Origin: Paenibacillus sp. BSR1-1
Lineage (GTDB): Bacteria; Bacillota; Bacilli; Bacillales; Cytobacillaceae
DNA length: 64,000 nt
Assembly (NCBI RefSeq): GCF_030403775.1
Contig: NZ_JAQMWQ010000022.1
Coordinates: forward strand, 1-64,000
Direction of reading: 5' to 3'
Shown here in pieces: positions 34,921 to 44,158 of this stretch. Positions within the stretch are counted from its first letter, which is position 1; each line of letters begins with the position of its first letter. A program made the translations under genes and the position numbers. The notes under the pieces were generated by a model, which ran no database searches, had not been told where the DNA came from, and was given only the letters and a program-made list of their open reading frames with translations.

Positions 34921-35042
34921 GAAGGAGCAAGAGTGGATTCTTGCTTTTTAAAAAGAAATGCAAAGGTTTTCATGATGACTTCAAGGATTTCTACATATGA
35001 AAACGAGTTTAATCGATTTTAAAAAAGAGGGGAGTTTTACGA

Positions 35043-36329
35043 ATGGCTAAATTGCAGAAAGAAGTCATGCAAAATGTTCAACAGGCAAAGAGTATCAATA
35101 AAACGCGCTGGGCGATGGTCATGATTATTTTAGTTGGTGCGGTCGTTAACTATTTGGACCGTTCTAATTTAAGTGTCGCAAATCCTTTAATCTCGAAGGA
35201 ATTTGGTTTATCTCCTTTACAAATGGGGGTCTTGTTGTCCGCTTTCCTTTGGCCGTATGCACTGGCGAATCTTCCGGCAGGCTGGCTGGTTGACAAAATT
35301 GGTCCGAAGAAAATGCTTACAGGCGCCATGGGTTCTTGGTCGATTGTTTCCTTGTTAGCCGCTTTTACAAACAGCTATTCAATTTTTTATACGCTGCGCG
35401 TCTTGCTGGGTATTTCGGAATCGCCGTTTTTCCCATCGGCTACAAAGGCAATCAATACTTGGTTTTCTAAAAAAGACCGCGGAACACCGCTTGCTATTGT
35501 CAATACCGGTTCCCAAATCGCGAACGGGATTGCTCCTCCATTATTAACGGCGCTCATGCTCGCTTATTCCTGGAAGATCATGTTTGTGATCATTGGGGCA
35601 GCAGGGCTTGTCGTAATGGCTGTTTGGTGGTCGGTGTATCGTAATCCTACTAAATTCGAACTTATTGAAATTAATAAAGATGAAGAAGAAGTTAAGGTTG
35701 ACGCCGCTGAGAAGCAAATTGGCTGGGGCGGACTATTTAAATACAAATCTACTTGGTTTATGATTATTGGTAATTTTGGACTTGTTTATACCATGTGGAC
35801 ATTCTTAACCTGGCTGCCTGGTTACTTGGTGGCAGATCGCGGTTTGACGGTTTTGAAAACGGGCTGGGTGGCTTCGATTCCGTTCTTGATGGGGATCATT
35901 GGCGTGCCTCTTGGCGGTATCATTTCTGACTACTTTATCCGCAAAGGCTATCAGCCGATTAAGGCACGGAAAATCCCGCTTGTTTGCGGAGCAATCGTTG
36001 CCGCATGTGCGGTCATTCCAATCCCGTATGTGTCAGGTGTTACTGGTGCAATCACATTAATAACCATTGCTTATTTCGCTTCTTCGGTACCAACTGGTGT
36101 CATTTGGACGCTTGCGACTGACGTTGCACCAAAAAATATGGTAGCTTCATTAGGTTCGATTCAAAACTTCGGCGGCTTTGTTGGAGCATCACTTGCACCA
36201 ATCGTGACAGGTGCAATCGTACAAACAACTGGATCGTTTGAGTATGTCTTCCTTGTTGGAGCGGTATTACTTGTTGTTTCAGCTGTCAGCTATGGTATCT
36301 TCTTGAAAAAGCCGATTACGGTGAAATAG
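35043..36329 (+). CDS. ACS-family MFS transporter for sugar acids
   Basis: 428 residues with about 12 membrane helices. The N-terminal NYLDRSNLSVANPLISKEFG and the loop GWLVDKIGPKKML place it in the anion:cation symporter family with the galactonate, glucarate and hexuronate permeases. A substrate of the hexuronate or aldonate type is inferred from the linked aldolase and IclR regulator. GAGGGGAG precedes the ATG. A terminator at 36441 closes the unit. Confidence 0.9.
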   Translation: MAKLQKEVMQNVQQAKSINKTRWAMVMIILVGAVVNYLDRSNLSVANPLISKEFGLSPLQMGVLLSAFLWPYALANLPAGWLVDKIGPKKMLTGAMGSWSIVSLLAAFTNSYSIFYTLRVLLGISESPFFPSATKAINTWFSKKDRGTPLAIVNTGSQIANGIAPPLLTALMLAYSWKIMFVIIGAAGLVVMAVWWSVYRNPTKFELIEINKDEEEVKVDAAEKQIGWGGLFKYKSTWFMIIGNFGLVYTMWTFLTWLPGYLVADRGLTVLKTGWVASIPFLMGIIGVPLGGIISDYFIRKGYQPIKARKIPLVCGAIVAACAVIPIPYVSGVTGAITLITIAYFASSVPTGVIWTLATDVAPKNMVASLGSIQNFGGFVGASLAPIVTGAIVQTTGSFEYVFLVGAVLLVVSAVSYGIFLKKPITVK

Positions 36330-36440
36330 TATGAGTAATAGGTTGAAATCCTTCAATAAAAATAGAAAACCATCCTAGAAGTGGCAAGCAACAGGATGGC
36401 CTCAGAGAAATAATAGTACCCTACTTGGCGGTAGGGATGA

Positions 36441-36475
36441 AGAGAGAAGTGTTCCTAGCACTTCTCTTTTATTAT
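36441..36475 (+). terminator. Intrinsic terminator
   Basis: AGAGAAGTG (36443-36451) pairs with CACTTCTCT (36459-36467), then TTTATT. The stem sequence is the same as that after the LOG gene at 19397. Confidence 0.85.
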
Positions 36476-36528
36476 ACTTTAAATTCATTCGGGAGACCAA
36501 GGTAACGGTTCCAGTGGCGGCATCCTTA

Positions 36529-37041
36529 TTATTTCTTATCAAAAACAAACAATTTAAGCTCTTCAGTGTCTGGAGGAAGAATAACGAGTTTCTCAAATTT
36601 CATTCCGATTTTCTCTAGTAGATTGGAGGAATGGTCATTATCCTTAGAGGTAATCGCCACAATTCGATTGAATCCTAATTTTTCAATACCATACTCCAAT
36701 GTAGCAGAGGCTGCCTCGTATCCATAGCCTTTGGATTGAAATCTCGATAAAAAGGCAAAGCCAATATCAACATTCTCTAAAGAATCCCTTTTGATCAGGC
36801 CGCAAATGCCAATCGGAATTCCTCCGTCTTTAAGCTCCGTTAAGTAAAGACCAAATCCCTGTCGAGTGTACATATCCATTGGTCCAGTTAAAATATAGTT
36901 TCTAGCATCCTCCAGCGTTCTCACACCTTTATCTCCGATAAATCGAATCCAAGATGGTTCATTCAAAAGTTCAAGGATAAAGGCATCATCATCAGGTGTT
37001 AACCAGCGGAGGATTAATCGATCAGTTTCCATTACTTTCAT
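36529..37041 (-). CDS. GNAT acetyltransferase, RimJ/RimL type
   Basis: 170 residues beginning MKVMETDRLILRWLTPDDDA. It has the RimJ/RimL opening TDRLILR, the acetyl-CoA loop QSKGYGYEAASATLEYG and the C-terminal SSNLLEKIGMKFEK. Relatives acetylate N-termini of ribosomal proteins or small amines; the target here is unknown. It is monocistronic and flanked by solitary GGTTCC-type repeat remnants. Confidence 0.88.
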   Translation of the reverse strand: MKVMETDRLILRWLTPDDDAFILELLNEPSWIRFIGDKGVRTLEDARNYILTGPMDMYTRQGFGLYLTELKDGGIPIGICGLIKRDSLENVDIGFAFLSRFQSKGYGYEAASATLEYGIEKLGFNRIVAITSKDNDHSSNLLEKIGMKFEKLVILPPDTEELKLFVFDKK

Positions 37042-37136
37042 TCAAATACACCTCATTATCATTTTAGCACAGAAAGATATGGGGACAGTTCCAATGGTTT
37101 TACATTGTCTGAGGAATTGTGCCTTTCCAAATAAAT

Positions 37137-37172
37137 TGGTCTGCTCCCTAGAGGGCCAGACCACTTCTTTTA
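37137..37172 (-). terminator. Hairpin after the CBO0543-like gene
   Basis: TGGTCTG pairs with CAGACCA with an inner CCCT/AGGG stem. The downstream T content on the minus strand is modest. Confidence 0.6.
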
Positions 37173-37190
37173 TTAGCGAAAAATCCCAAG

Positions 37191-37682
37191 TTATTTTCCT
37201 TGAATATACATAATTCTTTCAACAAGCCATTTTATAGAACAAGCCTTCATGATATAGAGTGGAAAAGAATAAACATACTCCCAATGCTCTAATTTATAAA
37301 TACCTAACCAAACTGTGATTGGCTCACATAAGAAAGTAAAGACGGCTGCCATTATCACATTGGCGATTAAAAAAGATTTCCATTTCTTAAAGTACTGAAA
37401 AAGAAACATATGAGCAACAATTAGTATCCCACTATCTACTGCTATTAACCGTGGTATTAATTGTGTTAATTGATACGGATATGACCAAAGATGAGAATTT
37501 ACACCCATATCATCCAATAGTCCAACCAAGAGCATTAATAAACTGCCAAAAAGCAAAATTTCCTTTAATCTCTTTTTCTCTACATATCTCCACCATATAA
37601 TCCATGGAATGATTAAAATTAGTAAAAGCAGCCACCATTGAAAAGAAAACAAATCGTGATGGAGCCAATATTCCTTCTTCAT
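37191..37682 (-). CDS. CBO0543-type membrane protein
   Basis: 163 residues with four to five hydrophobic helices, including WWLLLLILIIPWIIWW and ILLFGSLLMLLVGLLDDMG. The spacing of Trp/Tyr-rich loops such as SHLWSYPYQL and LGIYKLEHWEYVYS matches the CBO0543 family of small membrane proteins in spore-forming Firmicutes. Function is unknown. It is monocistronic. Confidence 0.75.
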   Translation of the reverse strand: MKKEYWLHHDLFSFQWWLLLLILIIPWIIWWRYVEKKRLKEILLFGSLLMLLVGLLDDMGVNSHLWSYPYQLTQLIPRLIAVDSGILIVAHMFLFQYFKKWKSFLIANVIMAAVFTFLCEPITVWLGIYKLEHWEYVYSFPLYIMKACSIKWLVERIMYIQGK

Positions 37683-38035
37683 TTCCCCTAATTTATAATC
37701 GAATTTCGTATTTTTTCGTAACTTGGATAGTTTTCTGTCAAAGAATTCACTCTTTCAATATAAGTTACAAATCACATAATATGTATTATTTATTTAAAAA
37801 TATCCTTTTATTCCAGCACCATTTTTGGACCATTCCCGGTGTTATGCTAAGAACCAGGAACGTGATAAAAGCCAAACAATTCGAAGAGAATTATTCGAGG
37901 GTGTTTGGCATATTTTTTGTAGCGTCTAAATGACCTTGAATATCAAATGTCTGCTTCTCTTTTATAAAGCTCTGCTCAACAGACAGATCGGTTGAGGCAT
38001 AAAAAAAGATTCTTAAGATTAATAGATGCAATGTG
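37683..38035. other. Non-coding region with a strong hairpin
   Basis: About 350 bases without a supported gene. GCCAAACAATTCG (about 37871-37883) pairs imperfectly with CGAGGGTGTTTGGC and is followed by ATATTTTTTG, like a terminator with no gene before it. A small RNA or a remnant is possible. Confidence 0.45.
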
Positions 38036-38069
38036 ATGGATAGCCTTAAATGGGCTATCCATTTTTTGT
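38036..38069 (+). terminator. Intrinsic terminator with no visible upstream gene
   Basis: ATGGATAGCC (38036-38045) pairs with GGCTATCCAT (38053-38062), followed by TTTTTTG. It is an isolated terminator in a gene-free stretch. Confidence 0.75.
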
Positions 38070-38174
38070 ATAGCTACTGGCACACGTGGTATAGTACGCT
38101 TTTAAAAGGTTTAATCTGAATTTTTAAAAATTGATGTTGCAAGGAATAAAGACCTATAGTAACATTAAAGATGT

Positions 38175-38209
38175 AAATCATATATATGATTTAACATCAC
38201 ATATGTGAT
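38175..38209. promoter_or_regulatory. Paired palindromic operators before IclR 2
   Basis: AAATCATATATATGATTT (38175-38192) and ATCACATATGTGAT (38196-38209) are adjacent perfect palindromes three bases apart. They end just before AAGGAGG. A possible promoter, TTGATG-18-TATAGT (38131-38160), lies upstream. They are the probable autoregulatory sites of the IclR protein encoded next. Confidence 0.75.
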
Positions 38210-38225
38210 TTAAGGAGGAGAAAGG

Positions 38226-38978
38226 ATGTCTGTAAAGTCAGCGGAACGTGTGTTGAGAGTTTTTGAGTTGCTCGCCCAGTATCCAGGGGGATTAACGATA
38301 AAGGAAATAAGTGAAGCACTTTCCTTTCCGCAAAGCAGCACCTCTGGCTTGATCGAAACATTGTTTAAAAACAGCTACCTGACAACGGATGAATTTAGAA
38401 AATACAAACTTGGACCCAAGCTCATCCAGCTTGGCAGTGTAGCCATGGATTCCTTAGAAATCTCTGCACAAGGTACTCCTTATCTAAAACAGTTAATGGA
38501 AGAGGTTCAGGAAACCGTATTTATGGCAGAGCTTCACCATTCTGAACTTGCGTATCTGGTGAAAATCAATAGTAATCGGTCCATTCGAACAACAGCCGAA
38601 CCTGGAAAAAGCAAGCCTTTGTACTGCACTGGTTTGGGAAAAGCCTTTTTAACCTTTCTTCCTCAAGAAAGAAGAGAAGAAATCTTAAATGGGTTAAAGC
38701 TTGAGCCAATTACTCAAAAGACAATCACCAATAAAGAATCACTTGTGGAGCAGCTTGATGTATTTGCTGCACTAGGTTATTCCATTGATGATGAAGAGAA
38801 TGAAGAAGGACTGTACTGTCTTGCTGCACCTGTATATGGAGTAGACCATACCATCCAAGCTGCTATCAGTGTAGCAGGGCCAAAAGAAAGAATGTTGAAA
38901 CAAAAAGAAAGTATCGTTGAGAAGCTGCTTGATACAGCTGGGAAAATATCAACTAGTATCGGATACAGACCTATTTAA
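38226..38978 (+). CDS. IclR-family regulator, probable galactonate/KDG sensor
   Basis: 250 residues. The winged helix (VKSAERVLRVFELLAQYPGG, FPQSSTSGLIETLF) and the effector domain (PGKSKPLYCTGLGKAFLTFL) are standard for IclR. It precedes an ABC importer and dgo genes in the same direction. It shares the CATATG operator core with the first IclR protein, but the flanking bases differ, which would keep the two regulons apart. AAGGAGG lies before the ATG. Confidence 0.9.
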   Translation: MSVKSAERVLRVFELLAQYPGGLTIKEISEALSFPQSSTSGLIETLFKNSYLTTDEFRKYKLGPKLIQLGSVAMDSLEISAQGTPYLKQLMEEVQETVFMAELHHSELAYLVKINSNRSIRTTAEPGKSKPLYCTGLGKAFLTFLPQERREEILNGLKLEPITQKTITNKESLVEQLDVFAALGYSIDDEENEEGLYCLAAPVYGVDHTIQAAISVAGPKERMLKQKESIVEKLLDTAGKISTSIGYRPI

Positions 38979-39140
38979 ATCATGTACTGTTAGATATTTT
39001 TTTGAAGAAATAATAAATCGGTTTAGTTTATTTTTTGTAAAAAATGAAAACGGTTACGTTTTGGAGATTCCTAGACTTATAGCAACTTGAAAAAAAGTTT
39101 ACTAAACATTTGATTATGGAAAAAAATTTTTTGAAAATTG

Positions 39141-39182
39141 TTGTAATTCGAAAATCTCTATCATATAATGAAAACGTTATCA
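39141..39182 (+). promoter_or_regulatory. Consensus promoter with overlapping cre box
   Basis: TTGTAA (39141-39146), 17 bases, TATAAT (39164-39169). TGAAAACGTTATCA (39169-39182) is a perfect match to the cre consensus TGWNANCGNTNWCA and covers the expected start point. CcpA should repress this operon when preferred sugars are present. A second, weaker cre-like site, TGAAAACGGTTACG, lies about 120 bases upstream. Confidence 0.82.
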
Positions 39183-39222
39183 AATTTTGTAATTTTTAGT
39201 CTATTAATAGAGGGGGAAGATT

Positions 39223-40545
39223 ATGAAAAAGAGTTTCGTAGGTTTTAAGAAAGCTGCTGGTTACCTTGCATTAGCGGTTGGAATTAGTTCTTCATTAGTG
39301 GGCTGTAGTTCTGGTACCAATACATCATCAGGATCTGGCTCAACAGGCAAGACGGAGAAAAAGGTAGAGGAAATTCGCGTAGTTGCTGCGAACCATCCGT
39401 GGACAGAATCTATTAAAGCATTATTGCCAGAGTTTGAAAAAGAAACTGGTATTAAAGTAAAAGTTGATAGCTACTTTGAAGACCAGCTAACACAAAAAAC
39501 GGCAGTAGAGTTTGCCTCTAATTCAAAGAACATTGACGTGGTTATGTTCCGTCCACTTCAAGACGGTAAGATGTTCCATAAGAGCGGCTACTTTGCTGAT
39601 ATGACTGATTATGTAGGTAAAGAGAAGGGGTACACAGATGATTTTATTCCTTCTTCCCTTGGAAGTGTTAAGGATGGAGAAAAGGTATTTGGTTTACCAC
39701 TTGTAACCGAGACAGAAGTTCTCTACTACCGTAAGGATCTTTTAGAAAAAGCCGGCATTGAGGTTCCAAAAACCCTTGAAGAGCTTGAAGCGGCGGCGAA
39801 GAAATTAAATGATCCGGCTCATGGAGTTTCTGGATTTGTAGCACGTGGAAAGCGCGCTGCAGCTGTTACTCAGTTCTCCAGCTTCTTGTATGGCTTTGGC
39901 GGAGACTTCATGAAAGATGGAAAGTCTGCTATTACAGCACCTGAAGCAATTGAAGCGTTTAACTACTATGGAAACCTATTAAACAAATACGGTCCTAAAG
40001 GGACATTAAATATGAGCTGGCCAGAAGCGATGGCTGTATTCACACAAGGTAAAGCAGCATTCTACACAGATGCTTCCTCTTTATTCACGAATGCAACAGA
40101 TGCTTCTAAATCAACTGTAGCTGACAAGGTTGGATTTGCTCCATTCCCAGCTGGTCCAAATGGAACTAAGCCTTACGTTGTTACTTCTTGGGCACTTGGT
40201 ATAGGTGCAAACTCTGAAAAGAAAGATGCCGCTTGGAAGTTTATTAAATGGGTAGAAAGTAAAGAGATGGTTGCGAAGCTTCAAGCTGAAGGAAACCCTG
40301 GTGCACGTATTTCTGTTTGGAACTCTCCAGAAGGAACGGCAAAATTCCCTAAGGATTTAGCAGCAGCGATTGCTGAAAACGGGAAGTCAGGTACACCTTA
40401 TGACCGTCCAGTTGTAATCAACGTAGGAAATGCACGCGACACCATCGGAGATGTCATCCTTGCAGCTATTGAAGGAAAAGACGTCAAGGCAGCTGCTGAA
40501 AAAGCAGATGGAGAATTCCAGAAGATCCTTGACAGCGAGAAATAA
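39223..40545 (+). CDS. ABC sugar-binding lipoprotein of the galactonate operon
   Basis: 440 residues. A lipoprotein signal with lipobox ending SSLVGCSSG gives a mature protein anchored at Cys28. The rest is a family 1 solute-binding protein (AANHPWTESIKALLPEFEKE, KAAFYTDASSL, APFPAGPNGT). It captures substrate outside the membrane for the two permeases downstream. No ATPase gene lies in the operon, so a shared MsmX-type ATPase elsewhere is likely. The linked dgo genes suggest galactonate or an oligomer yielding it. Confidence 0.9.
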   Translation: MKKSFVGFKKAAGYLALAVGISSSLVGCSSGTNTSSGSGSTGKTEKKVEEIRVVAANHPWTESIKALLPEFEKETGIKVKVDSYFEDQLTQKTAVEFASNSKNIDVVMFRPLQDGKMFHKSGYFADMTDYVGKEKGYTDDFIPSSLGSVKDGEKVFGLPLVTETEVLYYRKDLLEKAGIEVPKTLEELEAAAKKLNDPAHGVSGFVARGKRAAAVTQFSSFLYGFGGDFMKDGKSAITAPEAIEAFNYYGNLLNKYGPKGTLNMSWPEAMAVFTQGKAAFYTDASSLFTNATDASKSTVADKVGFAPFPAGPNGTKPYVVTSWALGIGANSEKKDAAWKFIKWVESKEMVAKLQAEGNPGARISVWNSPEGTAKFPKDLAAAIAENGKSGTPYDRPVVINVGNARDTIGDVILAAIEGKDVKAAAEKADGEFQKILDSEK

Positions 40546-40568
40546 GAAATTGATTTAACCTAATTCTT

Positions 40569-40630
40569 AACGGCTTTCGGTTAGCAATCTGGGTTTGATT
40601 TACCGGAGGCTCTCGAAGGCCGTTTGTTTT
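40569..40630 (+). promoter_or_regulatory. Intercistronic hairpin between binding protein and permease
   Basis: AACGGCTTTCG (40569-40579) pairs with CGAAGGCCGTT (40614-40624), followed by TGTTTT. It is probably a partial terminator or RNA-stability element that lets the binding protein be made in excess. Confidence 0.65.
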
Positions 40631-40667
40631 ACAAGCAATAATCAACTGGTAAGGAGGAGCAGAAGAA

Positions 40668-41546
40668 ATGACAAACTGGATTGATCGTAACATCAAGTGG
40701 GTTTTTACAATGCCAGCTGTGATTTTTGTAGCACTCATGATGGTCATGCCTGTGGGATATACCTTTTGGCTTAGTTTTCATGATTGGAATATGTCGAACG
40801 TAACACCCCCGTTATGGGTAGCATTTGAAAATTATAAGGTACTTTTTCATGATGAACTTTTTCTAAAATCATTGAAACTGATGTTTTACTTTACGATTGC
40901 GTCTGTAGCCATTGAAACGGTGTTGGGGGTGGGTCTTGCCATCCTAATGAACCAAAATATCGTTGGTAAAGGGATAGTAAAAACACTATTTCTATTGCCG
41001 ATGGTAGCGACTCCGGTCGCTGTAGGTTTAATTTGGGTTCTTATTTACGAGCCAAACATCGGGATTGCGAACGTCTTTTTACAAAAATTAGGTCTGCCGG
41101 GCCAAGAATGGTTAACGTCACAGAACCTCGTTATGCCTTCGTTAATCTTCATTGATGTTTGGGAATGGACGCCGATGATTGCTTTAATCGTACTGGCTGG
41201 ACTTGTGTCTCTTCCAAAGGATCCGTATGAAGCGGCGATGATCGATGGAGCGAACACTTGGCAATCGTTTAGTAAAATTACACTTCCATTATTAAAGCCA
41301 ACGCTTTACTCAGCAATTTTACTTCGAATGATTGATGCGTTAAAAACCTTTGATATTATTTATGCGACCACACAAGGTGGACCAGGTACTTCATCTCAGA
41401 CAATCAATATCTACGGGTACGTCTTAGGCTTTCAATATTTTAAAATTGGTCAGGCTTCTGCACTACTTATGGTATTTTTCGTTATTGTCCTTTCAATCAG
41501 CATTTTCACGATACTATTGCGCAAAAGAGCGGGGGTTAACCTATGA
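40668..41546 (+). CDS. ABC sugar permease 1 (MalF type)
   Basis: 292 residues with six membrane helices. The EAA loop is DPYEAAMIDGANTWQSFSKI, the ATPase contact of MalF-type permeases. It forms the transmembrane pore with the next gene, whose start overlaps its stop by four bases. GGAGG precedes the ATG. Confidence 0.92.
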   Translation: MTNWIDRNIKWVFTMPAVIFVALMMVMPVGYTFWLSFHDWNMSNVTPPLWVAFENYKVLFHDELFLKSLKLMFYFTIASVAIETVLGVGLAILMNQNIVGKGIVKTLFLLPMVATPVAVGLIWVLIYEPNIGIANVFLQKLGLPGQEWLTSQNLVMPSLIFIDVWEWTPMIALIVLAGLVSLPKDPYEAAMIDGANTWQSFSKITLPLLKPTLYSAILLRMIDALKTFDIIYATTQGGPGTSSQTINIYGYVLGFQYFKIGQASALLMVFFVIVLSISIFTILLRKRAGVNL

Positions 41547-42367
41547 GTGGAAAAAAACCAAAAAAATTAAGCGCCGCCCTTACTCATGTTGGTGTCTACT
41601 TTGCCCTGTTTTTGTTTTTGCTGCCTTTCCTATGGATGGTTCTGGCGTCGTTTAAGACACAAGTGCAAATCCTGAATACATCTAAAATTTTTGAGATAAC
41701 TGCAAATTTCAATAATTATATCAGCATCTTTAAAGAATACTCTTTTCTTCAATTTATTTGGAATAGCTTTGTCGTTGGGATTGGGGCAACCATTTTTGGA
41801 CTGATTCTTGGTTTGCCGGCAGCATACGCCATTGCGAAATACAAGCAGCAAGGTTTAGGGCTGTTAATTCTTGTGGCGAGAATTGTTCCAGGTATTTCCT
41901 TTCTTATCCCTTGGTTTATTATTTTCTCAAAATTACATTTGATCGACACGTATACATCCTTAATTCTTAGTCATATGCTTGTAACCATGCCGTTTATCAT
42001 CTGGGTGATGATTCCATTTTTTGAAGGGCTTCCGCATGAACTGGAGGAATCCGCACGGGTGGATGGCTGTTCAATCCCTTCTGCCTTTGTTCGTGTGATG
42101 CTTCCAATTTCTGGGCCGGGAATTGTGACTTCATCCATTTTAGCGTTTATTTTTTCATGGAATAACTTTATGTTCTCTTTAATTCTTGCCGGTGATAATA
42201 CCAAGACATTGCCGATTGCGGTATTTAATTTCATTTCGTATTCGGATATTAACTGGGGAGGCTTGATGGCAGCTTCCGTTACGATTACAGCACCAGTACT
42301 GCTATTGGCCTTGTTTGCGCAGCGCTATATTATTGCGGGATTAACAGGCGGAAGTGTGAAGGGGTAA
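41543..42367 (+). CDS. ABC sugar permease 2 (MalG type)
   Basis: 274 residues with six membrane helices. The EAA loop is ELEESARVDGCSIPSAFVRV. The ATGA overlap with permease 1 indicates translational coupling. It completes the importer that feeds the dgo enzymes. Confidence 0.92.
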   Translation: MSGKKPKKLSAALTHVGVYFALFLFLLPFLWMVLASFKTQVQILNTSKIFEITANFNNYISIFKEYSFLQFIWNSFVVGIGATIFGLILGLPAAYAIAKYKQQGLGLLILVARIVPGISFLIPWFIIFSKLHLIDTYTSLILSHMLVTMPFIIWVMIPFFEGLPHELEESARVDGCSIPSAFVRVMLPISGPGIVTSSILAFIFSWNNFMFSLILAGDNTKTLPIAVFNFISYSDINWGGLMAASVTITAPVLLLALFAQRYIIAGLTGGSVKG

Positions 42368-42429
42368 TGGCAGACTGATTGATTTTTAAAAGATTGCCTG
42401 CTGTAACAACCTATTAGGAGATGAGTAGA

Positions 42430-43074
42430 ATGACAGCCTCACTATTAGAGGAAGTACGAAGATTAAAGATTGTCGCAATCATCCGCAGTCAATCTCTTGA
42501 TGGACTTGAAAATACCGTTAAAAGTCTTTATCGGGGCGGTATCCGTGCAATTGAAATCACGTTGAATACCCCTGGGGCTCTTAGTGGGATTGAACGTCTG
42601 AAAGAGAGGTATCCGGAATTGCTAATTGGTGCAGGGACCGTGTTAGATTCAGAGTCTGCTAGACTTGCGATTCTTTCTGGTGCAGGTTACCTCCTCACCC
42701 CAACGTTGAAAAAAGAAACGATTGAAACAGCCAACCGCTATAATGTACCGGTTATCCCAGGCGTGTTGACCCCGACAGAGGCGTTAACGGCCTATGAATA
42801 TGGAGCTAAGATGGTCAAAATTTTTCCCATCAGTCATCTTGGGCCCAAATATTTGACTGACTTGAAAGGACCGTTACCTTTTGTAGAAACAATGGCGGTC
42901 GGAGGCATTTCGTTAGAGAATGCAGCGGACTATTTACTGGCAGGAGCAAGTGCGTTAGGAATTGGCAGTTCACTCGTGGATGAAAAGCTAGTGAAGCAAG
43001 GCGATTTTTCGGAAATTGAAAGACGGGCAGCCAGGTTCGTAGAGATTGCTCAAAATGTTCAATTACCAAAATAA
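42430..43074 (+). CDS. dgoA: 2-dehydro-3-deoxy-6-phosphogalactonate aldolase
   Basis: 214 residues. Family motifs are IIRSQSLDGL, the catalytic Glu in IEITLNTPG, the Schiff-base Lys in KMVKIFPIS, and AVGGISLENA. The usual PTGG phosphate loop is AVGG here, unlike the other two paralogues in this window. The direct linkage to dgoK and dgoD makes KDPGal the likely substrate, giving pyruvate and glyceraldehyde 3-phosphate. The ATG at 42430 lies nine bases after AGGAG; an earlier ATG overlaps that site. Confidence 0.88.
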   Translation: MTASLLEEVRRLKIVAIIRSQSLDGLENTVKSLYRGGIRAIEITLNTPGALSGIERLKERYPELLIGAGTVLDSESARLAILSGAGYLLTPTLKKETIETANRYNVPVIPGVLTPTEALTAYEYGAKMVKIFPISHLGPKYLTDLKGPLPFVETMAVGGISLENAADYLLAGASALGIGSSLVDEKLVKQGDFSEIERRAARFVEIAQNVQLPK

Positions 43075-43099
43075 ATTCAATAGAAAAGTGGTGTTGAAT

Positions 43100-44122
43100 T
43101 TGAAGGTAATCCTGATTGATTCTGGAACGACCAATTCTAGACTAAGGCTATATGATCGAAAAACCAGCCAAATTCTTGATTCTGAAAAGGTTCAAGTTGG
43201 CGTAAGGGATACAGCTATTTCAGGGAATAATCATCATCTGAAAGCCCAATTAAGTGAGGGAATAGCTAGATTGCTAACGAAAAATCACTTAACACCCGTT
43301 GATATTGGGTATATGGCTGCATCAGGGATGATTACCTCCAATCTAGGAATCTATGAAATCCCTCATGTCCCTAGTCCTGCAGGAATGAAGGACATTGCGA
43401 AGTATTCAAAAGTTATCAAGCTTAAGGAATTTTTTGATATCCCGTGTATCTTTATACCGGGGATGAAAAATTCGGTCAAGCATGCTAGTCCGAATGATGT
43501 GTTTGCCCGTATTAATGATTTTGATGTCATGCGCGGTGAAGAAGTGGAATCCTTTGGATTAATGAAGCAATTTAATGTGACGGGCAAAGGGATGATGGTT
43601 CTGCCAGGTTCTCATACCAAGTTTGTTGCTGTCGATGATCAGAAGGATTTGCAATATTGTTTATCGACATTAGGCGGGGAAACCCTTCATGCGCTCCAGA
43701 AGGAAACCATTCTTTCTAGTTCACTGGAACAAAGTCTGGTGGAAAGCATCGACAAGGAAATGCTTGAGTTGGGGTTTGAAGCGGCGAAGAAATATGGGTT
43801 AACAAGAACTTTTTATCATATCCGCCTGTTTCATTTATTTGCTAATCTGGATGCGAACCAGCGGGCGAACTATTTCGCTGGTGCCGTTATCTATAATGAC
43901 CTGCAGGCTCTTTTTCAATCCATAGAAGAGATCGATGAGATTAAATGGTTCATCGTTGGGGGATCGGATCCACTTCGAAAAGTGTTCACCCATTTGTTAA
44001 GGTTTGTGAGTAAGGAGTGGGAAATCTTCGAGGCGGATGATTCACAGGTAGAATACTCAGTCGTTTTGGGGGCTGAAGAGATTATATCAAGGTGCAGCGA
44101 GTTAAATAGTTTAATTGATTGA
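43100..44122 (+). CDS. dgoK: 2-dehydro-3-deoxygalactonokinase
   Basis: About 341 residues of the DgoK family. The ATP-binding opening IDSGTTNSRLRLYD, the MAASGMITSNLGIYEIPHV segment, the VLPGSHTKF motif and LSTLGGETLHAL are conserved. It phosphorylates KDGal at C6 before the aldolase. The frame is open from 43046 across the end of dgoA, but family N-termini start near here. TTG at 43100, six bases after GGTG, is the best fit, with TTG 43094 as an alternative. Confidence 0.9.
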   Translation: MKVILIDSGTTNSRLRLYDRKTSQILDSEKVQVGVRDTAISGNNHHLKAQLSEGIARLLTKNHLTPVDIGYMAASGMITSNLGIYEIPHVPSPAGMKDIAKYSKVIKLKEFFDIPCIFIPGMKNSVKHASPNDVFARINDFDVMRGEEVESFGLMKQFNVTGKGMMVLPGSHTKFVAVDDQKDLQYCLSTLGGETLHALQKETILSSSLEQSLVESIDKEMLELGFEAAKKYGLTRTFYHIRLFHLFANLDANQRANYFAGAVIYNDLQALFQSIEEIDEIKWFIVGGSDPLRKVFTHLLRFVSKEWEIFEADDSQVEYSVVLGAEEIISRCSELNSLID

Positions 44123-44158
44123 TAGATGTAATCTGAAAAATTTAAGGGAGTGTTTCGG

